In this document: in pieces, positions 45,686-56,975 of the stretch
How positions within the stretch are numbered: the stretch's first letter is position 1
Layout: each line of letters starts with the position of its first letter
Origin: Bombyx mori
Taxonomy: Eukaryota; Arthropoda; Insecta; Lepidoptera; Bombycidae
Direction: 5' to 3'
Assembly (NCBI RefSeq): GCF_030269925.1
Contig: NC_085107.1
Span: 5,208,001 to 5,272,000 of the forward strand
DNA: 64,000 nucleotides
Program-made: the position numbers and the translations under genes
Notes under the pieces: generated by a model
What the model saw: only the letters and a program-made list of their open reading frames with translations
What the model was told of the DNA's origin: nothing
Databases searched by the model: none

Positions 45686-46830
45686 TAAACAATTATTTCA
45701 GTTTCGAATCAAGATTAATCTTGATGGATTCACCTAATAAACTCGTGGTGCTGTTGGACACTTGTTCCAACCAAGCTGACCCAAGAGTTCCACGTCACAT
45801 TTATGTGTTTATATTGTATTTTTATGTTTTATAGCTCATAAGAATCATAGAGTCATAGAGTCATAGAGTCATTGAGTCATTGAGTCCTATAGTCATAGAG
45901 TCATAGAGCTCATAAGAGTCGCTTAATTTCTAGTCGGCTCAGAGGGTCGTGATTCCTGATTGATGGTAGAAGCACTAGTATAACAGCGGACTTGGAGCTG
46001 TCAGGCCTGCGGAGAGGCACGGTCAGTTGTTAGTAGCCCTCATTCAATCGGGCAGAGCCCTTGAATTTATCCAACCATCTGGTGATCGTGGAAAAGAATT
46101 CGGGTTGTATGCAATCCCTCGGTTAAAAAATAGCCTTCTGGTTCGATAGTTGGGACAGTTGTTAAATGTTGTGAGCTTATGTCTCAGGGTTGGGACCTGG
46201 ATCCGTCCGCCTCTATCCAACATTGGTCCAATAACGATAAAGAACAAGAAGATAGATCAATTTTTCAAAGTTACAGATCAAACTAAATTTCATTTATATC
46301 ACTAATAAAAGTGAAACATAAGTACAAACCGCATTAGCGTTCAACAAATAAAGCCACCTTCGCGTGGTTGCTGAACTGTTAATTTATTAATGTACTGCAT
46401 AAATAATGTAATAAATTAATAATATAATTTTTAATGTATTTATTTAAAAATGTTATTTTAAGAACATTGAAGCTATAACCGAGTACAAATGTACTTTGCA
46501 AATCGTATGGTTGTTTTTGTAAGTTTATTATTTGGTTTTTTTATTTATTGTTATACATTGTTATCATGACACAATAGTTTAATGGTCAGTCTTATAGGTA
46601 AATTGCGATTTATTTTAGTCAGCCGATGCCATTTACTTCAGTTAACCGATGTATAGAACTTGATTTTTATTAAATATTATACACCACGTCGGTTGTAATA
46701 TATAAAAATTATAAAAATATTAAAGTAGCAATTTCTTATAATGATTATTAAATATTTACCTAAATACATTTAAAAATAATAAAAAATCTACACAACTTTA
46801 AGAACAAAGCTTGAAAAACATTCTAGAAGG
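45686..46830. other. Non-coding stretch, partly GC-richer
   Basis: The part at 45930-46240 is less AT-rich and looks like an old retrotransposon remnant (GTGAGCTTATGTCTCAGGGT, TCCAACATTGGTCCAATAAC), but no family or frame could be assigned. From about 46260 it is AT-rich. Confidence 0.35.
45846..45909. repeat. 8-bp tandem repeat array
   Basis: Eight consecutive units of CATAGAGT or close variants (CATTGAGT twice, CCTATAGT once). It is a short minisatellite with no further known role. Confidence 0.9.
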
Positions 46831-46831
46831 A

Positions 46832-47115
46832 TTATAGACAGCTTTGAACAATCCAATAATGCTCCCAGAACATTCTTTTCAAAGAGCTTAACATTGGAGC
46901 TTTTCTGATCACCACTGGGAATGAATTCCACAATCGAGTACCCTGAACAATTATGGTCGGTCGAAGAATGTCAAGGATTGTACAAGCGTATTAATTTCAA
47001 AATCTCAAGGAAAGTACAGCTGAGTATACGACGAAGAAATTCTAAAAGATATTCTTTGAGATAAGCGCTTCACTTTAGAGAATGCATTAAATATTTGCAA
47101 TTTTGCTTTTGCAAA
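46832..47115 (-). pseudogene. Degenerate LINE reverse-transcriptase C-terminus (Jockey/CR1 type)
   Basis: On the minus strand the frame gives RPTIIVQGTRLWNSFPVVIR followed by KAPMLSSLKRMFWEHY and a stop at 46834-46832. The pattern TRLWNSLP...SLKR is typical of the end of ORF2 in Jockey/CR1-like non-LTR retrotransposons. Further upstream, in another frame, KRLSQRISFRISSSYTQLYF is also family-like. At least one frameshift and stops show decay. The extent is approximate. Confidence 0.65.
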
Positions 47116-47981
47116 ACCGCGTACTAGAAGGAATGTTTTTGAAAGAAATATGAACAAAAATTTAAATCAACATTTTTTACATCGATGCACACAAGTTTGC
47201 AATTTCATTTTCATTCATCCATATTAAACGTGGTGTGCGTAAGGAAATGATGCTGATAGACACAGATACACACACCCGTTTAGAAAACAGGGAGCGTGTG
47301 GCGTCAAATAGAGACGACTAGAACCGGCAAGTAACAAGGCAAGTAACTAGTTGGGTCACACGTCGCAACGTACATTAGATCTTTAATCCCGTGCCAGAGA
47401 GATGTTTAATAGATTATTCAAACTAAAAGTATCAAAGCAAACAAATATGTACTGTGAAAGACGTTTCGCTTTCCGATGATCTGGTTTTGCTGGAAGTTTC
47501 GATCGGAATACGTACATCGTGCTTACTATTAAGCTAAAAAGTGTCATCGTTTACAGCGGCAGGTGTTATGATCTATATCCATAATAATAAGCAAGTAAGC
47601 CGTTACCCGTTTGAAGCGCCTAAGCTTCTTTTTAATGTGTTTTAATCTGAAAGCAGAAGTGGCCTTATGTGTTATAGTTAAAATCGTTTATATTTTAAGC
47701 AGTAGAATTATAGTTCTATTATTTTTAAGTTCACCATACAAATAGATTGGTTTTCAGTGATTTGCTATCCAGACTGAATTCAGCTTAACTTTGTTCTTTA
47801 GGTTTTAAAGGCTTTACGCTTTTATAGTTTTTTGTAGGCACTTATATTTTCAATATTCAACACAGTAAGTGGAAATGCTTCTTTTCTAAATAGCTTGTTA
47901 TTTTCAGTTTATGTTTACCTTCTATTATACGTTATTTTTATTTAAACATACAAACGTTTTTTAAGGCGACTCGGATAAAGT
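47116..47981. other. Non-coding stretch
   Basis: No gene or confident repeat. Intron-like AT-rich sequence. Confidence 0.4.
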
Positions 47982-48104
47982 CTTTTTTTTTTATTGCCTT
48001 TGTAGGCATACGAGCGTACGGCCCACCTGATGGTAAGTGGTTACCGTCACCCATGAACTTCAGCAATGCCAGGAGCAGAGCCAAGCCGCTGCCTACAAGT
48101 CTAC
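47982..48104 (-). repeat. Short dispersed repeat (family B)
   Basis: Poly-T, TTATTGCCTTTGTAGGCATA, CGGCCCACCTGATGGTAAG, CAGCAATGCCAGGAGCAG and AAGCCGCTGCCTAC. A good match to the other family B copies, with CACCTG retained. Confidence 0.85.
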
Positions 48105-48619
48105 GTCAACAACCTTCATGAATGCATTGTTGACTGTTGTATATCGAAAAGATATGATTTTTGTATTTTAGGACAATAACGTTTTATATATAGGTCAAAT
48201 AAACAGTACAGATGCCCACGAGCACACAAAAAAATTTACTCTCTTTTCCCTGTTTTAATATGAAAATGCTAGTCTTAAATGCGAGGAAAATATTTCAGTT
48301 TCATAAGAAGCATTTTTTATTGATAAACGTATATTTTACCACTTTTAAATGATGTGAATTGAATTTTATGTACACATGTGTGTTCACAAACCTTAAAACC
48401 ACTAATGTGATTGTGGTGTGACTGTGATTAATATAATAAAAATGGATTTTGCTCACGTAATATTTTTTGCATTTGCTACATGACACTTAAAATATGGCGA
48501 GCTATAAATCAGTGGATTGAATTACGCGTGTTCGTCAGCGAGCAATGCAGATTTACGTTTACCGAAATAAATTACTCTCGCTCCTTTGTTAAATTTGAAA
48601 CAGAACACTAAATTATGAT

Positions 48620-50640
48620 TACTAGAGGTCCCGCAATAGTCGAAATTCGACTATAATAATTAATTGGAATTGTAAGTTTGTACACTATTATGATTGTATT
48701 TTCAACGCCAATAACTACTCTATAGAAAAATATTAATAAAGACAAACAATATTTAATCTACTCTCAATTTGACCACAGACGTCAAGTACAAAAGTTTGAC
48801 AATAAATAAATAGTATGCATACGCGTGTGTGTCAAATATATGGTAGTGTGTGTAATGTTTTCTTTATCGATTTCAAGTATCTTTATGCATTATTTAAAAA
48901 AAATATTAGCATTGTGCACTTCTTCTCTATAATCTCTATTAGTTTGGAAAATTTTATACTCCTCCGTCGGCGCAATTTTCGTAAAAAGTGATACAAAGTT
49001 TTTCCTTCACGTATTAATATATAGATATTGTTCATATTTATAATTATATGTGTGTGTATATGAGTGTATGTATATTTCAATCTATAGGTAAACCGCGCGT
49101 AATTTGTTTCCTAAAGTGATTCTTGTTCACCTGATGGTTGTCTGGAGGAGATCGCTTTTAGCTATAAGACCATCAATTATACTTTGTTTTTGTGTTTAAT
49201 GTTTGGCTTTATTTATTTTTTGCGTACAATAAACCATATTCTCATTCTCGCTCTCTCCCTCTCTCTCTCTAAACTACTATTGGATATTTCTTATTGTTTT
49301 AGGTCAGCTAGGCTCGATGTGGGTCGTGTTACCTCGACGTTTGATCGCAAACAGCGCTCGGCTATGTTTTCATGTAACCTTCCGTGCGTGTTCTATAATT
49401 TATGGCCTCGAACAGATGGTGACAAAGCCGCCCCCCGCGTTACTTTATTCGTATACGTGACGCCCTGTTTTTGTTACTCGAATTTGGCTATCGATCGCAG
49501 TCACACAAACAAACAGCACGCGTCTATGTTGTTTTGACTCTTTCACTTAATTAAATTAATTAAAGCTGCTCACAAGAAATAAGATTAAACAAACCCATCT
49601 TCTTGATTTCGTGTGAATAACATTTCAAGTTTTATAATATTTCAATAGTCATAATTATATATAAGTGACTTAATTGCCATTAAAGTATTGCGACATTGAA
49701 GTGGCAGTGGACAGGACACATTGCTCGCAGAACGGATGGCCGTTGGGGCCAGAAAATTCTTGAGTGGCGACCGCGTACTGGAAGACGTAGCGTGGGTAGG
49801 CCTCCCACAAGATGGGCCGACGATCTATTGAGGTTCGCGGGGATCCGCTGGATGCAGGCAGCGCAGGACCGGTCTTTGTGGCGAGGCTTGGGGGAGGCCT
49901 ATGTCCAGCAGTGGACGTCCATGGGCTGATAAGAAGAAGAAGAAGAAGACATAATTGATATATTAGAGAATGTGATTGCGAGAAGTGGCATTCAAAATCT
50001 ACATATACATATATTAAAAATGATGCGTGTTTTATGTATGTTCCCTATAGACTCTGAAACGACTGAACCAATTCAGATGATATTTTCAGGAAGTCTTCAG
50101 ATTGACTAACGGTTGATTCTGTGACGTTTAAAATTCGAATCAAAGTCAAATAAATCAAAGATCGGCCATCAAAGCGAGTCGAGTTTCATCACTATCTATA
50201 AATTAATACGTGAAGCAAAAAATTTGTACCTCTTTTTACGAAAATTGCGCGGACGGAGGAGTATGAAATTTTCCACACTTATAGAGAATATAGAGAAGAA
50301 GAATATAGAGAATATAGAGCACAATGCTACTATTTTTTTTAAATAATGCATAAAAGATACATTAAATGAATAAAGAAAACATTACACACCCTACATACCA
50401 TGTATTTGACGCACACACGCATGCATACTATTTATTGTCAAACTTTTGTTCTTGACGTCTGTTGTCAAATTGGGAATAGATTAAATATTGTTTGTCTTTG
50501 TTAATATTTTTTATAGTATAGTCTTGGCGAAATTTGTGATTATAGAAGTATAATAGTCTGAAAATATAATCATAATAGTGTACAAACTTACAATTCCAAT
50601 TAATTATAGTCGAATTTCGACTACTGCGGGATCTCTAGTT
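48620..50640. mobile_element. About 2-kb element with long (roughly 0.4 kb) inverted repeats
   Basis: The left end CTAGAGGTCCCGCAATAGTC (from 48622) and the reverse complement of the right end CTAGAGATCCCGCAGTAGTC (to 50638) match closely. The match continues inward for about 410-440 bases (48622-49032 versus 50198-50638). It includes TTACAATTCCAATTAATT, a GTCAAACTTTTG block and GCGCAATTTTCGTAAAAAG. TTA abuts both ends (48619-48621 and 50639-50641), compatible with a 3-bp TTA target duplication of the PIF/Harbinger type. The middle has no transposase; it carries a (TC)n run near 49249-49270, an unrecognised GC-richer part at 49300-49520 and an RTE-LINE 3' end. It reads as a non-autonomous foldback-like DNA transposon with a nested insertion. 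Confidence 0.72.
49693..49950 (+). pseudogene. 5'-truncated RTE-type LINE, ORF C-terminus and microsatellite tail
   Basis: The frame encodes WTGHIARRTDGRWGQKILEW and GRPPTRWADDLLRFAG, then WMQAAQDRSLWRGLGEAYVQ and a TGA stop after QQWTSMG at 49927-49929. This is the characteristic end of the endonuclease-reverse transcriptase protein of RTE-like non-LTR retrotransposons. A short GAA/AAG microsatellite (about 49930-49949) follows in place of poly-A, as usual for RTE elements. Everything upstream of the last 77 or so codons is lost. It lies inside the long-inverted-repeat element, so it probably inserted there or was captured. Confidence 0.88.
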
Positions 50641-51026
50641 ATAGTTGTTGTTTAAACACTGAATAAATATATATATTTTTCAATGTTTTTGTTTGCCTGC
50701 GCTAATTACGACAACGGCTTAACCAATTTATTAGTTTTTACGAGATTATTCAAAATGTTCATGCTAAGTCTAGTGACAAAAACATATTTATTCAAAATAG
50801 AAATCAATCGTCATTTGTTTATACAATGGCAATGCCATTATATGCTCAAATACATTTTATTTATATCCACTCCATCGCTATCTCTTATTTCGCTATTTCG
50901 TTTATCTTTGTTCTAAATCAACAATAAAATACATTGTAGACCTAATCTAATAAAAGCACATAAATGTTTACCTTGCTGCTGTATTATTTACATTCACTAT
51001 ATTATTAGAGTTTCTAAAAGTTTATT

Positions 51027-51102
51027 GTTTCATTTTTCGGCCAAAATAGTGAATATTTGCCCGAAAAATGAAACTCGGCTAAAATATTCACTATTTTGGC
51101 CG
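51027..51102. repeat. Two interleaved inverted repeats
   Basis: GTTTCATTTTTCGG (51027-51040) is complementary to CCGAAAAATGAAAC (51061-51074). CGGCCAAAATAGTGAATATT (51038-51057) is complementary to the segment at 51083-51102. The pairs overlap in the order I-II-III-IV with I pairing III and II pairing IV, so the two hairpins exclude each other or form a pseudoknot. Confidence 0.9.
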
Positions 51103-51835
51103 AGCAATATTCACAAAAAACATCTACATCTTGCCATATTTTATAAAGAGAACAGCATGTCACTGTATACGGAATGCAATTTCCTTCAACCAACCTCCTT
51201 AGATGAAGAGGATTTTTCATTTATTTTATATCGTATCTTGCTTGTGCTTTCAAATTTATCAACAAGTCCCACGAAACTCAATTTCTATGCATTTTCACGG
51301 AGGCACTCGGATTTTGAGTGTCATTTTGCATATTATTTTTAACATTTAATAAATCAAATTTTGCTTGAAGCTTTAGCCGTTGTTATCAGAATTAAAACGA
51401 TGATTTTTATATATTTTCCCAGAATTTGCACTTATTTTTTTGGTATTATAAAAAATAGTTTTGAGGTTTTTCTTATCATCTGTGATCACTAAAGCTATAA
51501 GTTAAGACCAATTAAAAATATGCGATCAAACCGTAAAAGTTATTTTAATTATGTCTCCGACTCCGATAAATGGGTATTGAAAACAATTTCACAATAGCAA
51601 TTTTAAAGTTGAGAATAATTCATTTTAAGGGCCTTAGGGCAACCTTAAGTTTGTGTTAAATTAAATTATTTTGTATTCTGCGATAAAGAAAATTACATAA
51701 ATACGTATTAACGAAATACAATGTCCATAGTTTCTATCATTAACACTCAATAAACTCAACTCTACAGCAAACTCCGAAAAATATAGATGTATGGAGACAA
51801 TATTTTTAGGGCACAAAATGATTACTTTGATGGTG

Positions 51836-51893
51836 CGTTCAGTTTAATAAGGCATGAAAGCGCACGTTCAGTTTAATAAGGCATGAAAGCGCA
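51836..51893. repeat. Perfect 29-bp tandem duplication
   Basis: Two identical adjacent units, each starting CGTTCAGTTTAATAAGG and ending CATGAAAGCGCA. No gene is affected. Confidence 0.95.
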
Positions 51894-53504
51894 GAAAAAA
51901 GTACATGTTTCATGGAGATAAAACGCGATCAGACACCTGCGTCATTGGACGTTCAAAAGATTTGAGCAGTAAAAAGCTTTCAAATTGCTTAGTTCGACTT
52001 TTGCTATCCATGTAGGAATTTCCTGAAACATTACTCTTTTATACAGTTTTTCATACTATGAAGATATCATTCTAAATTTATTTTTTTATACAAGACAAAG
52101 TTGCAAATAAAACTTGCCATTCGTGAGAATACACAGTCGAACAACATCTGCAGCGTCTGACCGGAACATGAGAATAGTTTCAGAATGTTTATCTACGAAT
52201 TGCGAGAGGGCGCTCGATAATACAGGATTACACGGCACCGAATTTGCTTTAGGAAAGCGTTTTCCAGATGAAAACCTATTCAAGACGATAGTGCTTTTAT
52301 GTGAATTGCTACAAGGTCCGATAGATGATTTTTTTTCTATCTTCATTCTTAGTCCCGTCCATCATGACCGATGATAGTGTTTAGTGGTCATTATTCTATT
52401 ACGAACACATTCTTGAGATCGCTTCTCTCACAACATCTTAAGCTTTTAAAGGTGGTTCTCCGATTTTGAGATGGTCAGTCCATTGAGCATACGATAGAAG
52501 CAATTAGGTATGTTACAAATGTCGTATTTAATACAATCAATTGTGATTTCCTATACATTGCTTATATTTAAAACTACGGTCTTCCCTGTAACGTAAGCTG
52601 TAAAGTATTTGAAACTTCAGAAATAATATAATAACAATAAACAAATTCAAACAAACATTTTCAATTACATTAATACATACATCATAATAACATTGTGCAA
52701 ATCAAAAACTGACAAAATCATCAATATTTTATCACACGCTCATGAAAAAATCGAAAATATTTTAGGACCCCAAAGCGTAATTTTAATTCCTTAAAATATA
52801 ATTTATTACTGTTTTATTTGCGAAAATGGTCTCTTACTGCATTTTCTTAACTTTACAAATTATACACTTGAGTCTAAGTATCATTTTATGAATATGTTTG
52901 ATTTACGCGTGTGAAATATATTTATTGTATTAGCTTTCCCTCTGGAAGTTATCTAGCGTGTACTACACTTTATATCACTCGCTTTGAGACCCGTGTAGTT
53001 TCGATACTAGCAAAATGAATACCAGTTTAAATGTTTCCAAGAGTTCAAACTATTTCTTGGCAATATTTTTGCCAAAGTCGATTCAGTGGCTTCGGCATCA
53101 AAACGTAAAACGTAAACGACTGGCAGTTACTTTCGTAATTCAATATAAATATTGATGCATTGGCACGGGCCGCCCATTTGTAATGTTAACGATGCTTGGT
53201 CAACGATCATTCAATCCTTATTGGCTGCCCGTTGCGAATTTATTGCCACCAACTTAAATAAGTTATTTTAACCCAATTTCTCCAAACGGGGTCATTGTAT
53301 TGATTTCATATGTTTACACACATGCGTAGCATGTAGTTAAGAGTGATATTTATTCTACTGTGCATATGCATTTCATTTGCAATAATATATGAAAAAGCAT
53401 TTTCTTCCATTCTGTCATCACCTGGTGATAAGATAATACATACATCGATGTCAATGCTGCCTCTTACCATTTCAATGCTATCAATCTTACCATTCAAACT
53501 AAAA

Positions 53505-53636
53505 ACGGTAGGTAGCAGCTTAACGATAGGCAGCGGCTTGGCTCTGCTCCTGGCATTGCTGATGTCGATGAGCGACAGTAACCACTCACCATCAGGTGGG
53601 CCGTATGCTCGTCTGCCTACAAAGGCTATAAAAAAA
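53505..53636 (+). repeat. Short dispersed repeat (family B)
   Basis: CGATAGGCAGCGGCTTGGCT, GGCATTGCTGATGTCGATGA, CACCATCAGGTGGGCCGTAT and CTCGTCTGCCTACAAAGGC, followed by poly-A. A near-complete + strand copy with CAGGTG retained. A frame of 105 codons crossing it is an artefact. Confidence 0.87.
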
Positions 53637-53774
53637 ATAGAACACACACTGCTGTATTAATAGGTATATTATCGACTCCCTTGTACTTAGACAGGAAATC
53701 AGAAAAAGATAATAACGATATATTATATGTATAAGATTTAATATAGATATTATCTATAAGACTGATTTAAAAAT

Positions 53775-53895
53775 TTTTTTTTATTTCTTTCCCTTTTAGG
53801 CAGACGAGCCCACCTGATGGTGAGTGGTTACCGTCGCCCATGGACTTCAGCAATACCAGGGGCAGAGCCAAGACGCTGCCTATCGTAAGATAGGT
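53775..53895 (-). repeat. Short dispersed repeat (family B), inverted relative to its neighbour
   Basis: Poly-T, TTAGGCAGACGAGCCCACCT, GATGGTGAGTGGTTACCGTC, GACTTCAGCAATACCAGGGG and CCAAGACGCTGCCTATCG. ATACGG is deleted between GAGC and CCAC. It lies 140 bases from the + strand copy, making an inverted pair. Confidence 0.85.
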
Positions 53896-54225
53896 CAATG
53901 TATAGATAGAGACATACTTTCGTGAGACAAACTTATATTCAAAAAGAATATAATTGAAAAAAATGTTAATGAACCAATTTACTATTGGAATCAGAAAACT
54001 TTCCATTCTGAATAAAAAGAGAGTTACAAACTGCTTTTTAAGTTTTTTCCTTTTGATTTTTCATTTGCGGATAGACCGGTTTGTGTATCGCAATTCCAAC
54101 ATTTATTACGCCCGCTTCTGCATTTTTTTTCTTTTTGCGCTTAACCGATTGTTGTAACGAAAAACAGAAGTTCATTTTTCATCGTGTATTTTTAACGCGA
54201 GGAGATAATTTTTCCTTTCTACATA

Positions 54226-54486
54226 TCTATACTCTGTACTAATATATAAATCTACAGTGGTTTTTACGGGTGTTCCGTTATAACTACTGAACCGTGCATC
54301 CGATTGATTGGAAACTTGGTATCCATGTAGAAAATACATGTAGGTACTTAATGGATAGGCTAATATTAATAAGAGTGTTGGACTCCGTACACCAGTTGCG
54401 GGGGCGTTAATGATGAGAATCTTTGTGGGGGTGAAAAATAATAATTTTAATTTTAAATGGTGAGCGAAGCGCACGGGTACAGCTTG
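54226..54486 (+). mobile_element. Non-autonomous Helitron-like element (second subfamily)
   Basis: TCTATACTCTGTACTAATAT, CAGTGGTTTTTACGGGTGTT, ACCGTGCATCCGATTGATTG and GGACTCCGTACACCAG, ending GAGCGAAGCGCACGGGTACA with GCTTG, where CTTG replaces the usual CTAG. It is the longer relative of 17871-18087. Confidence 0.7.
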
Positions 54487-54548
54487 TTATTAATAAACGT
54501 GGTATTTTAAAATACATATAATTTCATATCATAGAATTTAATTATTGG

Positions 54549-54700
54549 TGCTTAGATGGGCATCTAGTGCTAGGTGGTTACAGGAACCTATGTTATAGAT
54601 ATCACAAACGTGCATACTGTCACTAAGCTTGGAACATGCGGTCGAACTTTCAAATGGACTACGTAACGACTGTCCCTAATTTTCGAACCAAAATAGGCTA
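54549..54700 (-). repeat. SINE tail fragment (family A), degenerate
   Basis: GTGCTTAGATGGGCATCTAG, TGCTAGGTGGTTACAGGAAC and CAAACGTGCATACTGTCAC follow the minus-strand SINE tail with many changes. A weak match. Confidence 0.4.
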
Positions 54701-55680
54701 CTCCAGTAACTACACAAATTTTAAAATTATATTGATTTGTTTTTATTACACTCCAGCATTATACATTAAATATTTTATAATCCAATGCTTCCAATACTTC
54801 ATAGTTTTCGTGACGTCGATAGCGGAAAGTATTGTTTTCCCCCCGGGAACGGTACGAGCTTAAACCATTAACTTGTCTCTTAATTTTACTCGGGAAAATC
54901 AAAGAAAATAAAACGAATAGTGAACAGACATCAAGTCGCGTCTTACTCAAGATAATCGTTAAAGTTCAAAACTTATTCTCTAGAATGTTCGAAAACGAAT
55001 TTCGAATATTAGTTTGAGACGCGAAGATACAAACCAGTCAACAAGTACCACGGCGGGGAACGGGGGGACCGAGGGTGATTCAACTGGTGCAATGCGGTGT
55101 GATCTCATACTACGATGGTGTTGGGGTTCGGCAAGCGCCGGGATCGAGGCTGAGTCGAATTATGCAACGTACGGGGCTTGCCAAAAATTTTTCGTTCAGT
55201 TCAATTCCTGTAATGTAGGTTAAAACAGCTTCAGCTAAATTTATTATATTTCAGAATTTGTAATGTAGCTTAATTTAATTTCCTCGAGAAGACAACATTT
55301 TAAATAGATTCATCCATAATTGGACAGTTTTTTTGTATGTTTTTATATCACAGGGAAAGTCTCTTTAATGAGTTTTTACTTATTTGCGTATTTACAAATT
55401 GTTACCTCGTATTATAGCATGTGATGACGTATGATAGAAAATGCATCTAATGACCAAAATGCTACTTTTAAAAATTTTGAAAATTACCTTTTTTTTGTTG
55501 GAATCTATTATTATTTGTCCTTGAGTTTAAATCGACAAAATAATCTAATTTCAGTATTGTAGCGTAGCTGTGTAGCAGAACGACCCTTGTATTTTCCGGA
55601 TAGCAGCCCCCTCGCCCCTTGAACGAGGGTGCGGAGTTGCCACGCATCGCGATGATTTCGCAATGACTAGCTCCTCAATA
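54701..55680. other. Non-coding stretch
   Basis: No credible gene. A GC-richer patch at 55040-55170 and another at 55590-55640 (CAGCCCCCTCGCCCCTTGAA) have no identifiable family. Frames of 60-75 codons are unsupported. Confidence 0.4.
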
Positions 55681-55775
55681 TTTTTTTATATTGCCCTGTA
55701 GGTAGACTACAGCCTATTTGGTGGTGAGTGGCTACCGTCATTCATGGAAGACAGCTATGCCAACTATGCCTTCCG
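55681..55775 (-). repeat. Short dispersed repeat (family B), degenerate
   Basis: TTTTTTATATTGCCCTGTAG, GTAGACTACAGCCTATTTGG and TGGTGAGTGGCTACCGTCA match family B with clear decay. CACCTG is lost. Confidence 0.6.
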
Positions 55776-56650
55776 CTGAAATCAAAAACAACATGTCAAA
55801 TGGGCCGTCTAATCATTTTCCATTCAATCGTATTCAACAAAAGGCGCGTTTTAGAAAAATCGTGAATTATACGTTGGATCTTTTGTTCCATAATAATTTA
55901 CGTAATACAATTTCGGTTTTATGGATATGAAATTTTCTCAAGATGCAATATTTTCATCCATTTGGGTTTATGTGTAACTAACTATGTTAACCACGTTTCT
56001 TATAATTTGGAATAATGCATATAGATATTTTTACTGGGCATAGTAATCATGACTTGATTTATCGAAGAGAAACAGGAAATATCTAAAAAAACAAAACTAC
56101 AGTGTAACGCGAACCTAATCCTGTTTAAATAGCAGCATGTAAATATAGCCGAAACGAAATAAAGTACGCTTTTAAACGACCTACATACTTTAGCCTGAAC
56201 CAATCTAAATGTTTACCGCCAAGTTATACGTGCAAAAGGGGCATAACGTGTCAAAGGAGAGGCGCTAGTGCTTTTCGAATAAAGAATTTCGCTTTGAACG
56301 TATATTTTACCGCTCCATTTTAGCCTGAAGCGGCTCAGATAGATGGGACCGTTACGTACTGCAAAGTAAACGTCAAAATTTCGCTTGGTAAAAATTCGCA
56401 ACGTGTGAAGCTACGACTTGTTTTGTTTTTTTCGTCACGAGCATACCTGTCAATAGCGTTTTAACCTGGTCGTTCTTTAGGATGATTTTTTTTATTCACG
56501 CTTCACGTGATGAAATGAAAAACTATCGTTCACTAGGGAACGGATAGATTGATTGACTTCTATCCTTGTAACAGTGAAGAATTGGAAATTGATTGGCGTG
56601 ATTGATGCGGCTGTTATCAAGAATATACGATGAGTAATTCATATGACGTT
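55776..56650. other. Non-coding stretch
   Basis: No gene, RNA gene or confident repeat. Confidence 0.4.
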
Positions 56651-56654
56651 GATT

Positions 56655-56975
56655 TTTAGTGGTGGTCGGGCGTATTGTGTGTTACCATGGGTAGGGTACC
56701 CCTTGGCTGAGACCGTGCTCGCCCACCAGTCCTGGTGAAATTGGGAAGCCCTACGGATCAGCAGTAATCCTTCCATCTTAAAAAAATAATTAATAAAGAC
56801 CTTGTCCATATCTATACCCGCCATCCCCGTATAGCCGTCATACTATACAATTGAGTCTTCGGTCTCATGTCTTATGGTGATTGGTGGTATTTGTTGTGAT
56901 GTCTATGGACTCCAGGGTCCAATGAAAAACAGGTGAGCCTTGAGCTAGTGAGCCACCTGTCTATGGAAAAAAATG
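56655..56975 (+). repeat. Possible SINE (family A) relative, very degenerate
   Basis: AGTGGTGGTCGGGCGTATTG at the left and GATGTCTATGGACTCCAGGG, ACAGGTGAGCCTTGAGCTAG and a poly-A run at the right follow the order of the SINE. The centre differs and may be another insertion or a related subfamily. Confidence 0.4.

Larger units (their letters stand above)
50641..53504. other. Non-coding stretch with local repeats
   Basis: No convincing gene; frames of 86-105 codons lack domains. Two local structures, an interleaved inverted repeat at 51027-51102 and a 29-base tandem duplication at 51836-51893, are listed separately. Confidence 0.4.

Noticed and set aside
49184..49537. 117-codon frame inside the long-inverted-repeat element
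   Set aside because: No transposase motif or conserved domain; includes a (TC)n microsatellite. Retained only as an unexplained core segment.
53343..53660. Overlapping 105- and 113-codon frames on opposite strands
   Set aside because: Their distinctive parts come from a family B repeat, so they are not genes.
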